Source: Trochalopteron elliotii
Lineage: Eukaryota; Chordata; Aves; Passeriformes; Leiothrichidae
Length of the DNA stretch: 64,000 nucleotides
Reading direction: 5' to 3'
Assembly: GCA_024734555.1 (NCBI GenBank)
Contig: JANPWX010000557.1
Span: forward strand, 263,670 to 327,669
Positions 1 to 12,910 of the stretch are shown one piece after another. The first letter of the stretch is position 1. The number at the start of each line of letters is the position of its first letter. The notes under the pieces are model-generated. The model was not told the origin of the DNA and did no database searches. It saw only the letters and a list, made by a program, of their open reading frames with translations. A program made the translations under genes and the position numbers.

Positions 1-658
1 TAGAACTGGTTATGTGCCTGTTTTCTTCTGGCACAGCATCTCAGAAGAGACCTTTCCTCTGTGTCTTGCAGTTTAAACATCCACATCTTCTCTTCCCTGT
101 TTTCCTGGAATAGCTGTAGATAAATTAAAACAGTTTGTGTGCAGTGTCACCAGCAGCCAGAAAGTAGAAATTGTCTGAAGGAAGAGTCTTTTATGCTGAG
201 AGGTTTTCAAAACTGTGGCTTTTGATTAATGGTCTTGGATGAGTAATGAGGTGGGAGAGTGTCCGAATCAACGCTGCATCTGTTGACCACTGGGAGAAAG
301 GAAAGATCTAACAGAGTAGCAGAGATTGAACTTTGCTTTCTTGCTATTGCTAAGATTTTAATTAAGAAATACAAGCGTAGAAGGCTCCTGGCTTGCTTAC
401 ACTGTAAATATTTTGGAGTCTGAGCTCATTTCCTGTGCCCTAGTGTATTTCCTCCTGATGTGGGACAAGAAATTTTGCAGTCAGAGATGTGTGAGCCCTG
501 CACGCAGAATCCACCATGGTGGTTTCCTTAGGCAGTGTGCTTCTGGCAAGAAACTTGGATATCCCTCATGAGAGGCTGAAGGTTCTGTTAGCAGAAGTAA
601 AAATCCCTGGTATGTGTTTGAAGCACTGACTGGACAATTGGTTCTGGTCCTTTTGCAG
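1..658 (+). other. Intron of the RBM6-like gene
   Basis: The sequence is non-coding by eye, with no exon showing both a supported frame and splice sites. It ends in the acceptor used by the exon at 659. The frames open here are short and lack domain similarity. Confidence 0.55.
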
Positions 659-2613
659 TGACTATGACCCAAGGCTTGACAGTAACAACAAAGGGAACCG
701 AATGGTGCAGTCTCCGGGGTGGAAGAAGGGCTTTGGCCACAACCAGCAGGGCACAGCATCACCAGTGGAGGTGAGTCTTCCCTGCCTTTCAAAGCACACC
801 ACTGTCCTGCAGCCCATAATGTTTCCCTGGACAGCTGGAGGAAATTCAAGTCAGGCTGCGAATCTCAGCATCCACTTGATGGAATAATATGTGTGCACTG
901 ATGAACTTTGCAGGCTGGGAGGGGCTGCAAGTCTGTTGGCTGTAGAACAAGGTTAGAATTTATACGGATCTGGAGGTGTTGAAAATAAAGTAACAGTGAG
1001 CAGGAAGGGTGTGAGCATCTCATTACTATCTGCTCAGAGTCATGCTGGGGTTTGAACAGGTCACCAGCTCCATTCTCTGCAGCAATGTGAGCTGGGGAAA
1101 AAGGTGAACTTCCCTGGGGAGGTGTGAGCATAGCCAAAGCCACAGGGCCCAAGATGCTCTTTGTCTGCTCTGCTTAGCACTTGTGAGGCTCTTGCTGCCA
1201 TTGCAGACTCTGGCCATCAGAAGATAATACCAAGATATAGCACCTGACAAGGAGCGGAGGCCCATTGGCAAAGGATGTCAGGGATAGGCAGGGTCAGGTA
1301 GAGATCCTGCCTTCTGTGGCAGGCTGGACTCTCAGAGGACCTTAATTTACTGCAGAGGGTTTATCAGAGAAGCAGCCTGGGGCAGGGTCTGCTCTGCCTT
1401 GCCCAGGGCCACATGAGCAGGGCTGTGCTCTGGTGACAGGTTCGTGGCTGGCCAGGTGCTGTGGTGTCCATGCTCTCTGCTGAGGGACAGGCAGCTTGGA
1501 GCAGGGCTCATGGGGTGACATTCAGCCTGCAATCAAGTAGATCATTAAAGCAAATATTTGAGGCTTATGACGCATGTTTGCTTGAGCCCATATACATGAG
1601 GCAAGAGTCCTTCTTCAGTGCAGACAGCAGGAACTGGCCCCAGCTGCTGCTCAGTCCCTGTGCCCATAAAACAGGCTTTGCTGAGGGCCAGCTCCAGCGC
1701 CGCACTCTGGGAGGTCTGAGCTCCCGACAGGGCTCTCTGTCTGGATGGGGAGCTGATGGCAAAGCACAGCCCTCATAGAGTTCATAGAAGGGCCAGAAGA
1801 GATGTGCTTGCTTTTCACTTCCAAGTCACACTGGGCAAAGCCATGTGACCATGCCAACCCCACACAGCTCTAATCTCTTGGCCCAGCTGGTGAGATCTCT
1901 GGTACTCAGGTAGGTTGGTCTGAAAGGCCAGAGAAACTTCCAGCCTTGGATCTGCTCCCCTGGGCTAATTCCAGGCATATTTCAGCAAATTATTATTGCT
2001 GAATAATGCAGGTGCTGGCTGCAAGATCCAGTCCTTGAAAACTAGTTGAGATTCTAAGCAAGGTACCAGTGCCCATGGGAGCTCTGTTAGAGGGAAAAGC
2101 TGAGCTTATGCCTATGCAGACGAACTGCAAACAGCTTCCCAGGAGCCCAGCTCTCAGCAGTGCCTTCCTTTGCTGGCTTTCAGTCCTGGCTCCAGCGGCT
2201 GCCGGCGCTGCCTCTTGGCTGCCCACCCTTGGCTGCCCACTCCTCCCTGTGTGTTCCTCCACAGCTGATCCCTGGGGTTTGATTCCCACCATGCATTTGC
2301 TGGCTGCTTTTGTTGCCCACAAAGGGTCTGTAATTTTTCCCAAACAGCTTTTGGAAGAACACAAGAACACTTGCTCTTCCTCTGCTCGTGGATCCACATG
2401 GGAGCAGTCAGCAGCCCTGAAGCAGCCCAGGGAAGCTTTTTATTTATGGGAGGAGAAATCACTAACACAAGCTGTGTCTGTTTGCAGGCAGAAAACAGGA
2501 GGAAGGGCCCTGGGCTGGGGGCCCCAGGGAAGCCCCCCAAGAGGCAATCCAACGAGACCTACCGTGATGCTGTCCGGAGGGTCATGTTTGCCCGCTACAA
2601 GGAACTTAAGTGA
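659..2613 (+). CDS. RBM6: RBM6-like G-patch RNA-binding protein, C-terminal two exons (partial)
   Basis: Two coding exons are visible: 659-770 (acceptor ttttgcag, donor gtgagt) and 2488-2613 (acceptor gtttgcag), joined in phase 0 and ending in TGA at 2611-2613. Together they encode about 78 residues. The first carries the core of a G-patch (GNRMVQSPGW...KKGFG...QQG), a glycine-rich motif that in this family binds RNA and activates DEAH helicases. The second continues with GPGLGAPG and ends in YRDAVRRVMFARYKELK. That tail matches the conserved end of the RBM5/RBM6/RBM10 splicing regulators; RBM5 and RBM10 end differently as I recall them, which leaves RBM6, an inference. The upstream exons (RRM, zinc finger, OCRE) lie outside the window. 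The G-patch is somewhat diverged, with SPGW and FGH in place of the usual AMGW and GLG. Family membership is firm; the paralogue is less so. Confidence 0.75.
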
Positions 2614-2764
2614 ACGGTGGAGGAACCCCAGATCTGTCTCTCTCCATCTCAGTCTCTTTCTCTCTGTGTCATGCTCTTTTGAAGGTTTGGTCTTTTTTTT
2701 TTTTTTTTTTGGTTGGTTTTTTCAATTGTTACAGGTTTTGCTGCTAGAATTTTTTTAATAAAAC
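2614..2764 (+). other. 3' UTR and poly(A) signal of the RBM6-like gene
   Basis: A canonical AATAAA lies at 2757-2762, about 145 bases after the stop codon. It is preceded by a CT-rich stretch and a long T tract (about 2693-2710). This gives a short 3' UTR and marks the end of the gene. Confidence 0.75.
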
Positions 2765-5700
2765 TGAAAATTTGTCAGTGCTTGTCTTGTGGCTAAAATG
2801 GTGTGTTTTAAAAGCATGGTGCTTTGAAAGATTCCCAGTGACCTCATCAGCAGAGAGTAAAACACGTTGGAAGTTGCACCATGTCAGTGGGACTGGAACA
2901 GGTTTGGTAGCTTGGAGACCCTACCAGCAGTGCCACTGTCCTGCAGTGTGTTTCCTCTCATACTCCTGGTGCCATGGGTCAGGATGGGAGCTGGGAGCAG
3001 GAGATGGTCCCAAGGCCTGGGAGGAATTCAGGAGCAGGAGTGAGCTCTGTGGATTCATCCTGGCAACTGGTGAGGTCAATGGGGTTCAATTAATAGCAAG
3101 AGCTTAGTGGCTGAAGGTGACCTCATTAGTGCTGGGTGTTGTCTGGGTGTCCCAGCCAGGGCAGAACATTCCACATGGGGTGGGCTGGATCTGGTGGCAG
3201 TGCTGTATGGGGACCCTGGTGGGGATATAATCATGCTGGCCCAGGGTGTCAGGAGAGCAGAGGAAAAACCAAGTTAGGTGCTCCTGGCCTGTTCCAGGGA
3301 GATAGGAATTTGTAGCAGGGGCAGTTTGACCAAAGCACAGGAAAATTTGTGTGTGTGAGCACAGCAGGGGGACAAGGGTGAGTGTGGCCTGCAGGGATAA
3401 GGATGATGCCAGTGGCTGTGGCTGATGAGAGCAGGTCTCATGCCCGATGAGGAGCTGGTACCCACCACCACCTTCCTGTTCACATGGCAGAGAGCAGGGC
3501 CTGACACTGCTTTTAAATACTCCAAAGAAGGGAAAGCAGGAGATGTGGAAGCTGAAGACAGCAGGTTTTGGAAGTGAAGAGCCACCTGCAAGAGCTGACC
3601 ATTTCCAAAGGCAGCAGAAGACCTGTCCAAGCTGTGTTTCCTTGTCTCTGGCACAGGCAGTGGCAGAGGAGGGTGGAGGACTGGTTTGCAGTGTTGTGGC
3701 CCCTGGTGCTGCACCCAGGGGTGGGGGAGGTGTGCATGGTGAGTACATGGGGGATGAGGGCCTTCAGTCTTCCTGAGAGCCCCAGGCATGTAAGGGATGG
3801 GTGAGGAAGGTGATGGACTCCTGGGAATGAGCTCCCACACAGGGAGAAATGGTGGTGGCATAACAAGCTGGTGCTGTCAAGTCTGGGAATTATCCATGCA
3901 CAGAGGGGGAAGAAGTATGACTGGTGGGGCATCATTTTCAGGGAGGGAAGAGGGGAGTCTGGGTGCAGATTAGTAGCTGCTGCACAGGCTGTCCTGCAAC
4001 TGAGTGTTTTGGGCACCTGGGTATCCCAAAAATGAGCACCCACAGAGCATCATTCCCAAGACAACCAGAGGGAGCCTTTACAGCTGCCAAATGTGGGAAC
4101 CCATTAGCTGATTTTATTAATTTGCTAAGTGGGTACATGCATCTTAGTGAAAGCCTGTTAACGGCTGATAATACGTGATTAATTAGAAGATAATAAACCA
4201 GATAAATGTAAGAGCAGCTTCCCTTGGACAGATGGACCACACTAAATAATGTATGTTCCTTGGCTTAGTCGTGTGCTTGCTTGCTTCTAGTCTGTGATGT
4301 GCGTGTGTGAAAGGAAAGGCAACACAACATTTTCCTTGCAGGCCCATTGCCAGGGCTTAAGTCAGGAACAGAAGACTTCTGTGAAAACGAGAAAAAAGTC
4401 TACTTGGAGGATGTATCATTCTCCAATCGAGAGAAATCCTTTTTCTGTCTGTGGTGGTAGATCTACCTCCCATTAGTTGTATTAATCATATAAATACTTG
4501 GTGTGTTTGCTTCTACTATTTTGATGATCATAGTAAATGTTTATGGAAAATCAGGAATATTGTTTGTGTTGTAAGAGGTCAGAGCAACATAGTGTTACTC
4601 CCAAAAATGTGGGATTTCTGGGGATGTGCTGTGTGTGGCTTGAGAACACCTGAACTGTAGGAAGTATCCTGGTGCCAGCCCATGGAAAATCAAGGTATCC
4701 CCTGGATAGACGCTGACTTAATTCCTCAAAATTCCACTTCCCCAAGGTAACCCAGAGTGAGCTCCTGTGTATTCCCTTGAAGATGTGTGTGTATAGACTG
4801 TCCATACATCTCTCCATAGGCATGGCATCTACCCATGCTGTGCATCTGCAGGGGGATATCCAGGATTAGGGGACATGGAGCCCTCCAGTGGAGGTGGGCC
4901 GAGGTGGCTGGAATGAGTTTATTCACAAACTGGAACAGACAAATAGAGTGAGAAGCTAAAAGCATTACAAAGAAGCACCAAACCAGAAAACATCCTATTC
5001 TCTTGGGAAAACAGCAGCGTAGTTGGTGATGCAGAAACCCCAACTATTTATCCTTGGTGCAGTGGTTTTGATGCCTTTAATATTTTTTAAAGGATGATGA
5101 TCCAAAGGCGTAGCTGAATTGCAGCTACCTTTACATCTTACGACTATTTTGCTTTTATTTCAGAGATCACTCACCACTATGCTTCTGCTGTGGCTGTGTT
5201 CAGCACATTGCCTTGTGTGCCATCCTGTGGTGATGGGTATGGCTCGAGTTACAATTTATTTTTATTTTTGGAAGGTTCTAATAAAAGAATTGGAACAACT
5301 CACAGGGTAAGTCCTGTGAGGAGTTGCTTGGCGTGCAGATGTTACACACAGGAGGAGGACTGGGGTGACCCATAACCAGCACTAAGGTTGAGATGAATGG
5401 AACTGTGTGTACAAAAAGCCTAGGGAGAAAAGGCAGAACAAGGGGGTTAAAGGGATTATTTAATTTAAAAGGAACAGGCAACAGGAGCCTTGGACTGAGA
5501 GTGTCACCAAAGGGGAGGTTAAATCCACCATTTAGAGGGTTGGAGGCACTACTGCCTCCTTGGACCCCTGCCCAAGGGAGTGTCGATCTCTGAGCTCTGT
5601 CAGTCACACAGGTTGGCCTGCAGGAGGCTGCCTCAGACATCAGAGAAGTTCTGGAGCAAGAGCTTCTTTTTCCCAAGGCAAAGCAAATAGATAGTCCTAG

Positions 5701-7393
5701 ATTTCCAATATTTATTCATATTAATATTGATACAGCAGTGACTCATGCCCTTTCCTGTGAAACATATTTATGTAAAGAGCCAGAGTTGTGCTTTGTAAAT
5801 AGAACAAAACGTAAGTTGTGTTGAGGGAAGTGTTTGTGAAAGGAAAGATAAGAGAGAAGCCAGGGAATGCACTTCCCTCTGCAGCAGTGACCTGCCTCAG
5901 GGAGAGAAGGGCTGCTGGAAGGAGGATGAGGCTGGGAGTTGCCCCTCAGATACCAGATGAATATGATGAACAATTTTGCTCATTTCATGTTTTAAGACTC
6001 AAGAAACAGGAGTTCAGTGTTCAGAGGAGGTTGTTGCTCAACTCATGCCCCTGTTTTAATGTAGGTTCTCCATTTCCTTATTTATCCATATCCATACAAA
6101 GACCATTCTGTTCTTTGTTCCTGTACTGGGGACGTTAACGCTTTCAAATGTCACCAAATATAATCTTTGTGAAGCTGCACTTTAATGGACTTCCTTTTGG
6201 TAGCACAAAGGTTCAAAGGAAGATAAATGACACTATAGTCAGTCACACAGTGCCCAGAATAGCTGGGATAAGCATGGACACAAGCCCTTGTCCAAGCTTC
6301 ATGTGGATTTTTCTTGCCAGCACATTTTGAAGGGGTTGTGGTCTGGTCAAACTACTGCTGGTGGGTGTGTGGGTCTGTGTATGTGCTGCTCTGCCCTTTT
6401 TGCAGCCTGGGGGAGGCCAGTCCTGTCCAGCTGTTAAAGTGCACCTCTTTCCCTGTGGAGTGCTGCAAGGAAGCTGGGAATGTAAGCAGTGTCCCCCAGG
6501 GACAGAGTCCCCTGTCCCACACAATGGAAGGATGGGCTGGTCCAGAAAAGGCAGAGGGCTGGGTAACAGCTTGGAGCTCACCCCTAAAGCTGCCCCAGCC
6601 ATCACCCCACAGGCACTGCTGCAGCTGCAGACACCCAGTGAGCATCTACCACCCCAGGACATCCCTCTGCCCACCTGCAGCAGGATTTCACACTGCCCCA
6701 TGCTGGGCTCCATCACCAGGGAAGGAGAGGATCAGCCTGAGGAGCTGGAGCACCAGTGTTGGGGTGGTTTGGACTCCTGTTAAGGAGGGCAGCAGGCCTG
6801 TCACAACAAGATGGCAACAAAGCTGCCTGTACCTCCTGTCCAAGGTCCATCCATGAGATGGGGCTGCCCACCCCAGCCTGAAATCTGGCCAGGAGAGAAG
6901 CCTGGAGCTGCAGCACAGCTTGAGGGAGTGCTCACAGCACTGACCTAGCCTTAAATGGACTCCCCAGGCCAGTGGGCAGCAGATGGGTGGATGGAGCTCA
7001 CCTGAGGGCCCTTAGTGTCCTCAGGGCCTCAGCAGGGTCTTAGGTATCACCCTTGGGTCCTTCTATTGCTGGGGCATAGGAGACAGGCCAAGCAGCTCTC
7101 TTGTAGAGACAGGAAAGTCCCTTTTCCCCAGAGTTCTGTTGGGGTGTGCCTCATCTATTAATTTGGCTCTGGGGTGCACTTCTGAAATCCATCTCACAAC
7201 TTCCCTCACTTTTGGACTGTGTCCTGGAGCAGCTCAGGAGAAGTCTGGCTTGGGCCAGTATCAACCAGATTCCTTTCAGATGAAACCAAACCCAATATGC
7301 TCCAGGAATGCACCTCATGGTCCCCAGCCACTGATTGGTGCTAAGGCTGCAGGATCAGCCCAGAGCCTGTCTGGAGCTAAAAAACACCTTGTA

Positions 7394-7904
7394 AATCACA
7401 GAATCGTTTGGATTGGAAAAGACCTCTAAGATCACTCGGCCCAGCTGTTAACATAGCCAAGCCCACCACTAAACCATGTCCCCAAATGCCAATTCTACAT
7501 GACTTTTAAATCCCTCCACGGATGGTGACTCCACCACTTGTGTGAAGAGCCTGTTTCAATGTCTGACAATCCTTTCAGTGAAGAAATTTTTCATAATATC
7601 CCATCTAAACCTTCTCTGGCAAAACTTGAGGCCATTTCCTCTCGTTCTGTGCTCTTGTCCTGATTAAACCACAACACATTTGTTGCCTGGGAGAAGAGGC
7701 TGGACCCCTCCCCTCCAGCTCCAACCTGCTGCCAGGGAGTTGTAGAGAGCAATGAGAACTCCTTGTACCCCCTTTTCTCCAGGCTGAGCCCCCCCAGTTA
7801 CCCCACCCCTTCTCATCAGACTGATCCCAGCTCCTTTGCCCTTCTCTGGACATTCTCCAGCACCTCTTGTAGTGAGAGGCCCAAAACTGAACACAGGATT
7901 CAAG
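7394..7904 (-). mobile_element. CR1 LINE fragment, 3' part, inverted
   Basis: The left edge reads aatcacagaatcgtttggat and continues with ggaaaagacctctaagatca, the reverse complement of the CR1 3' terminus. The rest follows the CR1 3' region through the 'tccacc' and 'ctccagcacctc' stretches to gaacacaggattcaag, where similarity stops. About 510 bases are kept with many substitutions, so the copy is old. It has no intact ORF. Confidence 0.9.
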
Positions 7905-8089
7905 GGGAAATATACAGTTAATACATCAGGTCCTTGGATATCTGTGTCTGTCCCTGCTGCACTGTGCTTGTGCATTGGAGCCTATATCGTCCCAGATTTG
8001 CCTTTCCATCGCATTTTTCTGGAGCTGCTCATGGCCCAGAGCTTTCCTTTCTAACCCTGTGTCCACGAGCCTCTCCCATCCCCAGCGCT

Positions 8090-8600
8090 GCTCTTTGGCT
8101 TCCCAATGCACGACAGGAGCGCTGCAGCCGGTGCTTTTCTACCCCCCTCCATGAGGTGGGCCTCGAGCTGCAGGGATGGAACTTCCCGGGAGAAGACGAG
8201 TATTTCCCTGGGACTGCATGGAAGCCCGGCAGCTCCGGCCACAGCAATCCCACACCGCTAGATGGCAATTGCGGTGTGTGCATGGAGGGGACGGACCAGA
8301 CGGAGGATTCCCGCAGCCGGAATGAGGGGCTGCCCCCGGCTGTCCTCCCCACCTCCGGCTCCTCCTGCCGCCTCCAGCCTCCAGGTGCTCTGGCTTCAGT
8401 GGGAGAAGACACTGGAGCCGCTGGACTGGCGGCAGGGCGGGCATCGCCGCTGGGATCCCTCTGGCCGGTGAGTAATGAGGGATGGGTTTAATTGTTCATA
8501 AGCTTGGGCAGCCCGCGCTGCTCCGGGCTTTGGTGAGAGCTGGCTGGGGCTGCGTTCCCACTGGGAGCAGCTCGGCCCGGGAGGCTGAGCCGGGGTCCAT
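8090..8600. promoter_or_regulatory. GC-rich block, possible CpG island
   Basis: Base composition changes sharply from the flanking AT-richer sequence, and CG dinucleotides are frequent (for example around 8120-8140, 8230-8270 and 8330-8480). A donor-like ccg/gtgagta occurs at 8466-8472. It could be a distal promoter or first exon of the downstream semaphorin gene, or a regulatory island without a transcript. The sequence alone does not decide. Confidence 0.35.
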
Positions 8601-8766
8601 CAGTCTTGAGTTCATCTGCTTTCACTGTCAGCTTCGTTATGTTTTACAGCTTCGTGCAGAGTAACTCATGGGCGACTGGTCTTATTCCAGCCCCTGTAGA
8701 GAGAGCAGAGCTCACTCTGCCACTCTGTTTGCCCCAGCATGCCATGAAAAGTTCTACTAATCCTTA

Positions 8767-8802
8767 CAGAATCATGGAATGGTTTGAGTTGGAAGGGTCC
8801 CT
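8767..8802 (-). mobile_element. Short CR1 3'-end remnant
   Basis: The stretch cagaatcatggaatggtttg followed by agttggaagggtccc is the reverse complement of the CR1 3' end. Only about 36 bases are recognisable. Confidence 0.7.
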
Positions 8803-11019
8803 TTTCCCAAGCCCCTGGAACCATCTTCTATGTTTGTGTTGTATCTTTTTGATGCTGTAACTTGGGTCCCAGGAGGTTTTGTGCTTTTTTACTATGCTGA
8901 AGCTGCTTCCAGAGCTGGTTTTTCTAGGGTTTCTCAGCTTCAATGCTCTGCTTTGTTGCTGATGTTTAACAGCCCAAAAACCCACACTGGGATAATTTTC
9001 ACTAGCCCCTGCTGAGGGCTTTGCCATTGCTCAGAGATAATTTTGTCAGATTTCTCTTTCCTCATCAGATAAAAATCAATCATTTGCCTCCAAAACAGTT
9101 GTGACATTCTTGATCTAAGGAGAAAAAAACCAGCCTCCCTGATCAGTGAGAGAATTGTCCTCTGCCTGGGCTTTATAAAATCTGTTGGGACAGGGAAATT
9201 GTGTTTCTTCAACCCCCCTCTGCAATGCCTCAGCTCTCAGAAACTCAGGTCAAATGATACAGCAGGCAGAAAAGAAACAGAGCCTGAGAAATGCTGAGTG
9301 CTCTCCAAAAGAGTCCCTTAACTAATGATCCTTCTACTTGGAAGCATCACAGATCTTGGGTATGGATGGCTGGGAGTCAGGAGCCTTGCACGCCTGAGTG
9401 TCCTGAGAGTGATGGGTGAATGTTTCAGTATGAGGGGCTGATACTCAGGGTGAGGGAGGAAGAAGGCTGAATGGTTGTTTATGCCCAGAAACAAATAACA
9501 AAACACTTAAAGAACTTAAATTAAGACAAAGAGGGTTATTCCTTTCTTTCTGTCCTTGAAACAAGACCACCCTTGGCATGAATCAGAGCTCCTGAGTGTG
9601 TGGCAGCCCTAGAAGGCAGCCAGGCCATGGGATGCACTGCTCATGGGAAATCAGCTCCAGTGAGCCTGCCCTCAATTATGAAGTTTATTGCCTTTAAAGA
9701 ACCACTGCATTGATCCAGCTGCTAAGCACTGTCAGGAAAATACTGCTAAACTGGAAAGCAGCATTTTTGTCTACAGCCATGTGCCCAAGGGAAGGGGGGA
9801 AGTGCTGCAGGGTCTGGTCCTAGAACTGCGGCCGTCCCTCACACATTCCAGCCACGCGCCCAGCACAGGCCATGGGGAGCTTCCTCTTCACCAAGTGGAG
9901 CGTGTCCCAGCTTTCTGCTGGCCACTCCTCACTCTGCCTTCAAAGGGAGGGGGTCAGGCAGCCCTGAAGGGTCACTGGCTTGACACGATGGGCTGCTGGA
10001 ACAGATAGATTACTCCTGCTGAGTTAACGGTACTGAAAATGACAGAGACACAAACACCCCAGTGATTAATGAGCTGGGGATGGGGAAGTCAATCTGAAAG
10101 CCAGGGCAGAGATATCAGCCCTATAAGAAATATGGGAAGAATTTACCCCTAATCTAATCTCACTGAATTCCACAAGCGTGTAAAACAGGGATCATTTGCT
10201 ACAGTTCCTTAGGTTGAGAATTAAACAGGAAACCCCCAAGGATGTGAGATGTTCTCCCAAATACCATCGTGCCTGTGCATGGAGGCTGGAGAGCTGCTGC
10301 CACAGTCTGAGCCATCTCATCTGGCTGGACAAGAGGTGATGCCCAGCCTGTGGTGCTGCCAGCAGCAGCATCCAGCTCCAGGACAGGGAGCTGGAGCCAA
10401 GTCTGGGGTCCGTGGCAGCTCTTGCTCTTTGCCAAACCCAGCCTGAGCCAGCAGGGCTGGCAGAGGTTCCAGATGGGGATTCTGCTGCCTCGCTCTCTGC
10501 CGTGCTCCTGTGACACCCTCTCAGGGGCTGTTTACAGCAAGCATGAAGATTTATTGTAAATTTTGGCTCCCAGACTCTTGGAGCTGCCTCTTCCTGCAAG
10601 CCTTGTCTCTCCCCACTCCGTCTCAGATCACAGAGAGAGGTGGTTCAGAGAGCACAGGGCAATTAGATCCTTACAGGCACTTGCTGATGTGGTTACAAAC
10701 CTGCAGAGACACAGAGATCAGACAGCTGTCACCTCCTGGCCCCGGGGGGCAGCCAGGAATGGCTTTTGGATGGGGAATAGGGGGTACACCCAGCCCCACC
10801 TGTCCTTTTTGAGGAGCCCCCCATTTGGAGGAGGTCAGATCAGGGGATCTTGCTCCCCACTGCTTGGAGCAGGGAGCAAAGAGGGGAGTGGGAACGGAGA
10901 GAGGATGAAAATAGTGTTACCTGCCCTGGACTGGGTCTCCATCTTTGGTCCCCTCTGGTCCCTGCAAGTCACCTGATGCCTCCCTGCTCCTGCCCCGCTT
11001 ACAGGAGCTGGCTGTACCT

Positions 11020-11100
11020 TCTCCAGCACTTTTTACCTGAGGAAACTGAAGCACAGGATGGTGAAATGACCTGTGTAAGTGACAGGGCTGGGCTCACAGT
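11020..11100 (-). mobile_element. MIR-like SINE fragment, inverted
   Basis: The words tgaggaaactgaagcacagg, gaaatgacctg and gacagggctgggctcacagt follow the reverse complement of the MIR core in order (gaggaaactgaggcacag, then aagtgacttgcc, then agagctgggat). It is an old, diverged copy. Confidence 0.65.
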
Positions 11101-11904
11101 ACAGGGGACCTAGTAATTCTCCCTCCCTAAAGACTAGATTATCCCAAAGCACTGCCATAAACCCCCAGCATCTCCTTGCAGGTAGATGCTGTGACTGACA
11201 GACGTCCTATGGTACCCAGAAGAGAACACTCTACACTCCTGGCAGAGATGAGCCTTTATTATTCCCCAGTATAGTCCCTGTAGGATATTTGGGCTCTGCC
11301 ACCTCCATGCTCAGCCATTCCTGATCTCCCTGCTACTCCACTGTACCTGCAGGCATGCTGTATGTGTGCTCCAGACCAGCACAACCCCTCTCCCCTGTCA
11401 GCAGGACATGGCATGGAGCACAATCATTGATAGCATCAGCCCCTGTTGACTTGGGAGCCTGACCAGGATCTGGTTTCCCTGGAACGACACCCTTCACAAG
11501 CACTCAGCCATGTGGGGTTATTGTTCTGCTCTCATGTGCTGGCCAGCTGCCATTTATTGTGTGCAGGAACTCCCCTGCTTCTCCCACCATCGGGCCCAGA
11601 TTTATTTCCCCCTTTTCTAGGAGGAGACCACTGATGTCAGCTAACTTGGCCTGAGCTCTTTGTAGTGTGAAAAGGAAAACAAGGGCTTTCAGTTTCAATC
11701 TGTCCCTTGTTTGTCCTCTGAGGGGAGAGCTGGCCTTCCCACGCAGGAGGGTGGTGACATGGTTACAGCTCTGCCACCATGTGCTGAAGCCACATGGATG
11801 GAGTCAGGCTCAGTCTGAGCTGCTCTGTGCTGTGGGAGGATGAGCTGCTCTTTGGGGGAAGAGGAGACACTTGGGGTCAACCTGTGTGCTTCCCTGCTGT
11901 GCTT

Positions 11905-11975
11905 CCCATTTGGCCATGAGCAGGTCACTCAGTCCATCTGTGTCTCAGCTCCATACTAGAGTAATGACACCCACA
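11905..11975 (+). mobile_element. MIR-like SINE fragment
   Basis: The words gagcaggtcactcagtccat, ctgtgtctcagctccat and gagtaatgacacccacaatg match the MIR core in forward order (gcaagtcacttaacctctct, gcctcagtttcctcat, ggataataatagtacct). Divergence is high. Confidence 0.55.
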
Positions 11976-12254
11976 ATGGCCTTCCATGGTGGAACCCCGT
12001 GCAGATGAGTCCATGGGGGCAGAGAGGCCTCCACATGAGGCAGAAATTGGGCAGGAGGACGTGGTATGTGGTACTGTGTGCTTCTGACCCTCTGGAGATA
12101 CTGGCACAGGAGCTGTGCTGGGAGGGGGTAGCCCCACTTGTGCCCATGCTCTGGGCTGGCTTCTCCCTGTGTTTGCAGGGCAGGGAAATGACAGAAAGCA
12201 GGGAAGCTTTGGAGCATCCTGCTGCTCCTGCCCTGGTTCCCCCACACCAACACT

Positions 12255-12910
12255 GTGACAGCTGCCCAGGGCCTGCCCTGTCACAGCCCCTCCAGCCGCT
12301 CTGCACCTCCAGCTCCGCCCGAGACCCACCCGGCGTCTCCTGGGAAGAGGGACCTGGGAAGAGCCGGCCGGGGTGAATGGCCTGGGAGTCCATCCCAGCG
12401 TCCTTGCTGGTCACTGATCTTGGGAAATACCCGGCACAGAAGCTGCAGCCTTGGTGCAGGCGGCTCCCCAGACCGCTGCCGAGATGCTGGAGCAGGAGCA
12501 GGGCTGCCGGTGCCCCGGGAGTCCGGTAGAGCCCGGCCCCAGCCCCGGGACAGCCCGTCGGGGACGCCGCCGGAGCGTGGTGCTCTGCAGGGCTCCGAGG
12601 CTTGCGAGCCAGGGACCTTACCCGGCAATCCAGGCTGTAATTCCCGAGGAGCCCAGCCAAGAGGCTCTGAGAAGAAGCAGATAACAGGTCAGGCACCCTG
12701 CATCCTCGTTAAAATACTTTCTCCGGCGGAGCCCCCACGCCTGCCCAGCCTGTTCCAATTAGCGCAGCGGCCAGGAGCGCCGGGAGCAGGGCTCCCGCTG
12801 ATGAAAAGAAAACACTGCGGAGCTTTCAAGTGTCGGGGGAGGCGGGTGGCCCCAGCTGGGACAGCCAGTGTCCCCGGGAGAGCGACCGGCAGCCGTGTCG
12901 CTGGCTGGCA
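12255..12910. promoter_or_regulatory. GC-rich block with frequent CpG
   Basis: The stretch is GC-rich and dense in CG dinucleotides around 12290-12380, 12470-12620 and 12720-12900. Several overlapping frames are open on both strands, which is expected at this composition and is not evidence of coding. The segment ttccaattagcgcagcggcc near 12753 joins a homeodomain-type word to the island. Candidate promoter, enhancer or first non-coding exon for the gene at 20.3 kb; unproven. Confidence 0.4.

Noticed and set aside
2069..2758. 229-codon plus-strand frame over the last RBM6-like exon
   Set aside because: It is out of frame with the conserved exon 2488-2613, runs through the intron and ends in the T tract of the 3' UTR; a shadow frame.
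11956..12696. Long open frame of 246 codons on the minus strand (also 12255-12917 on the plus strand)
   Set aside because: They sit in a CpG-rich block where several overlapping frames are open on both strands. They have no domain, no splice support and arginine/proline/glycine-biased composition.
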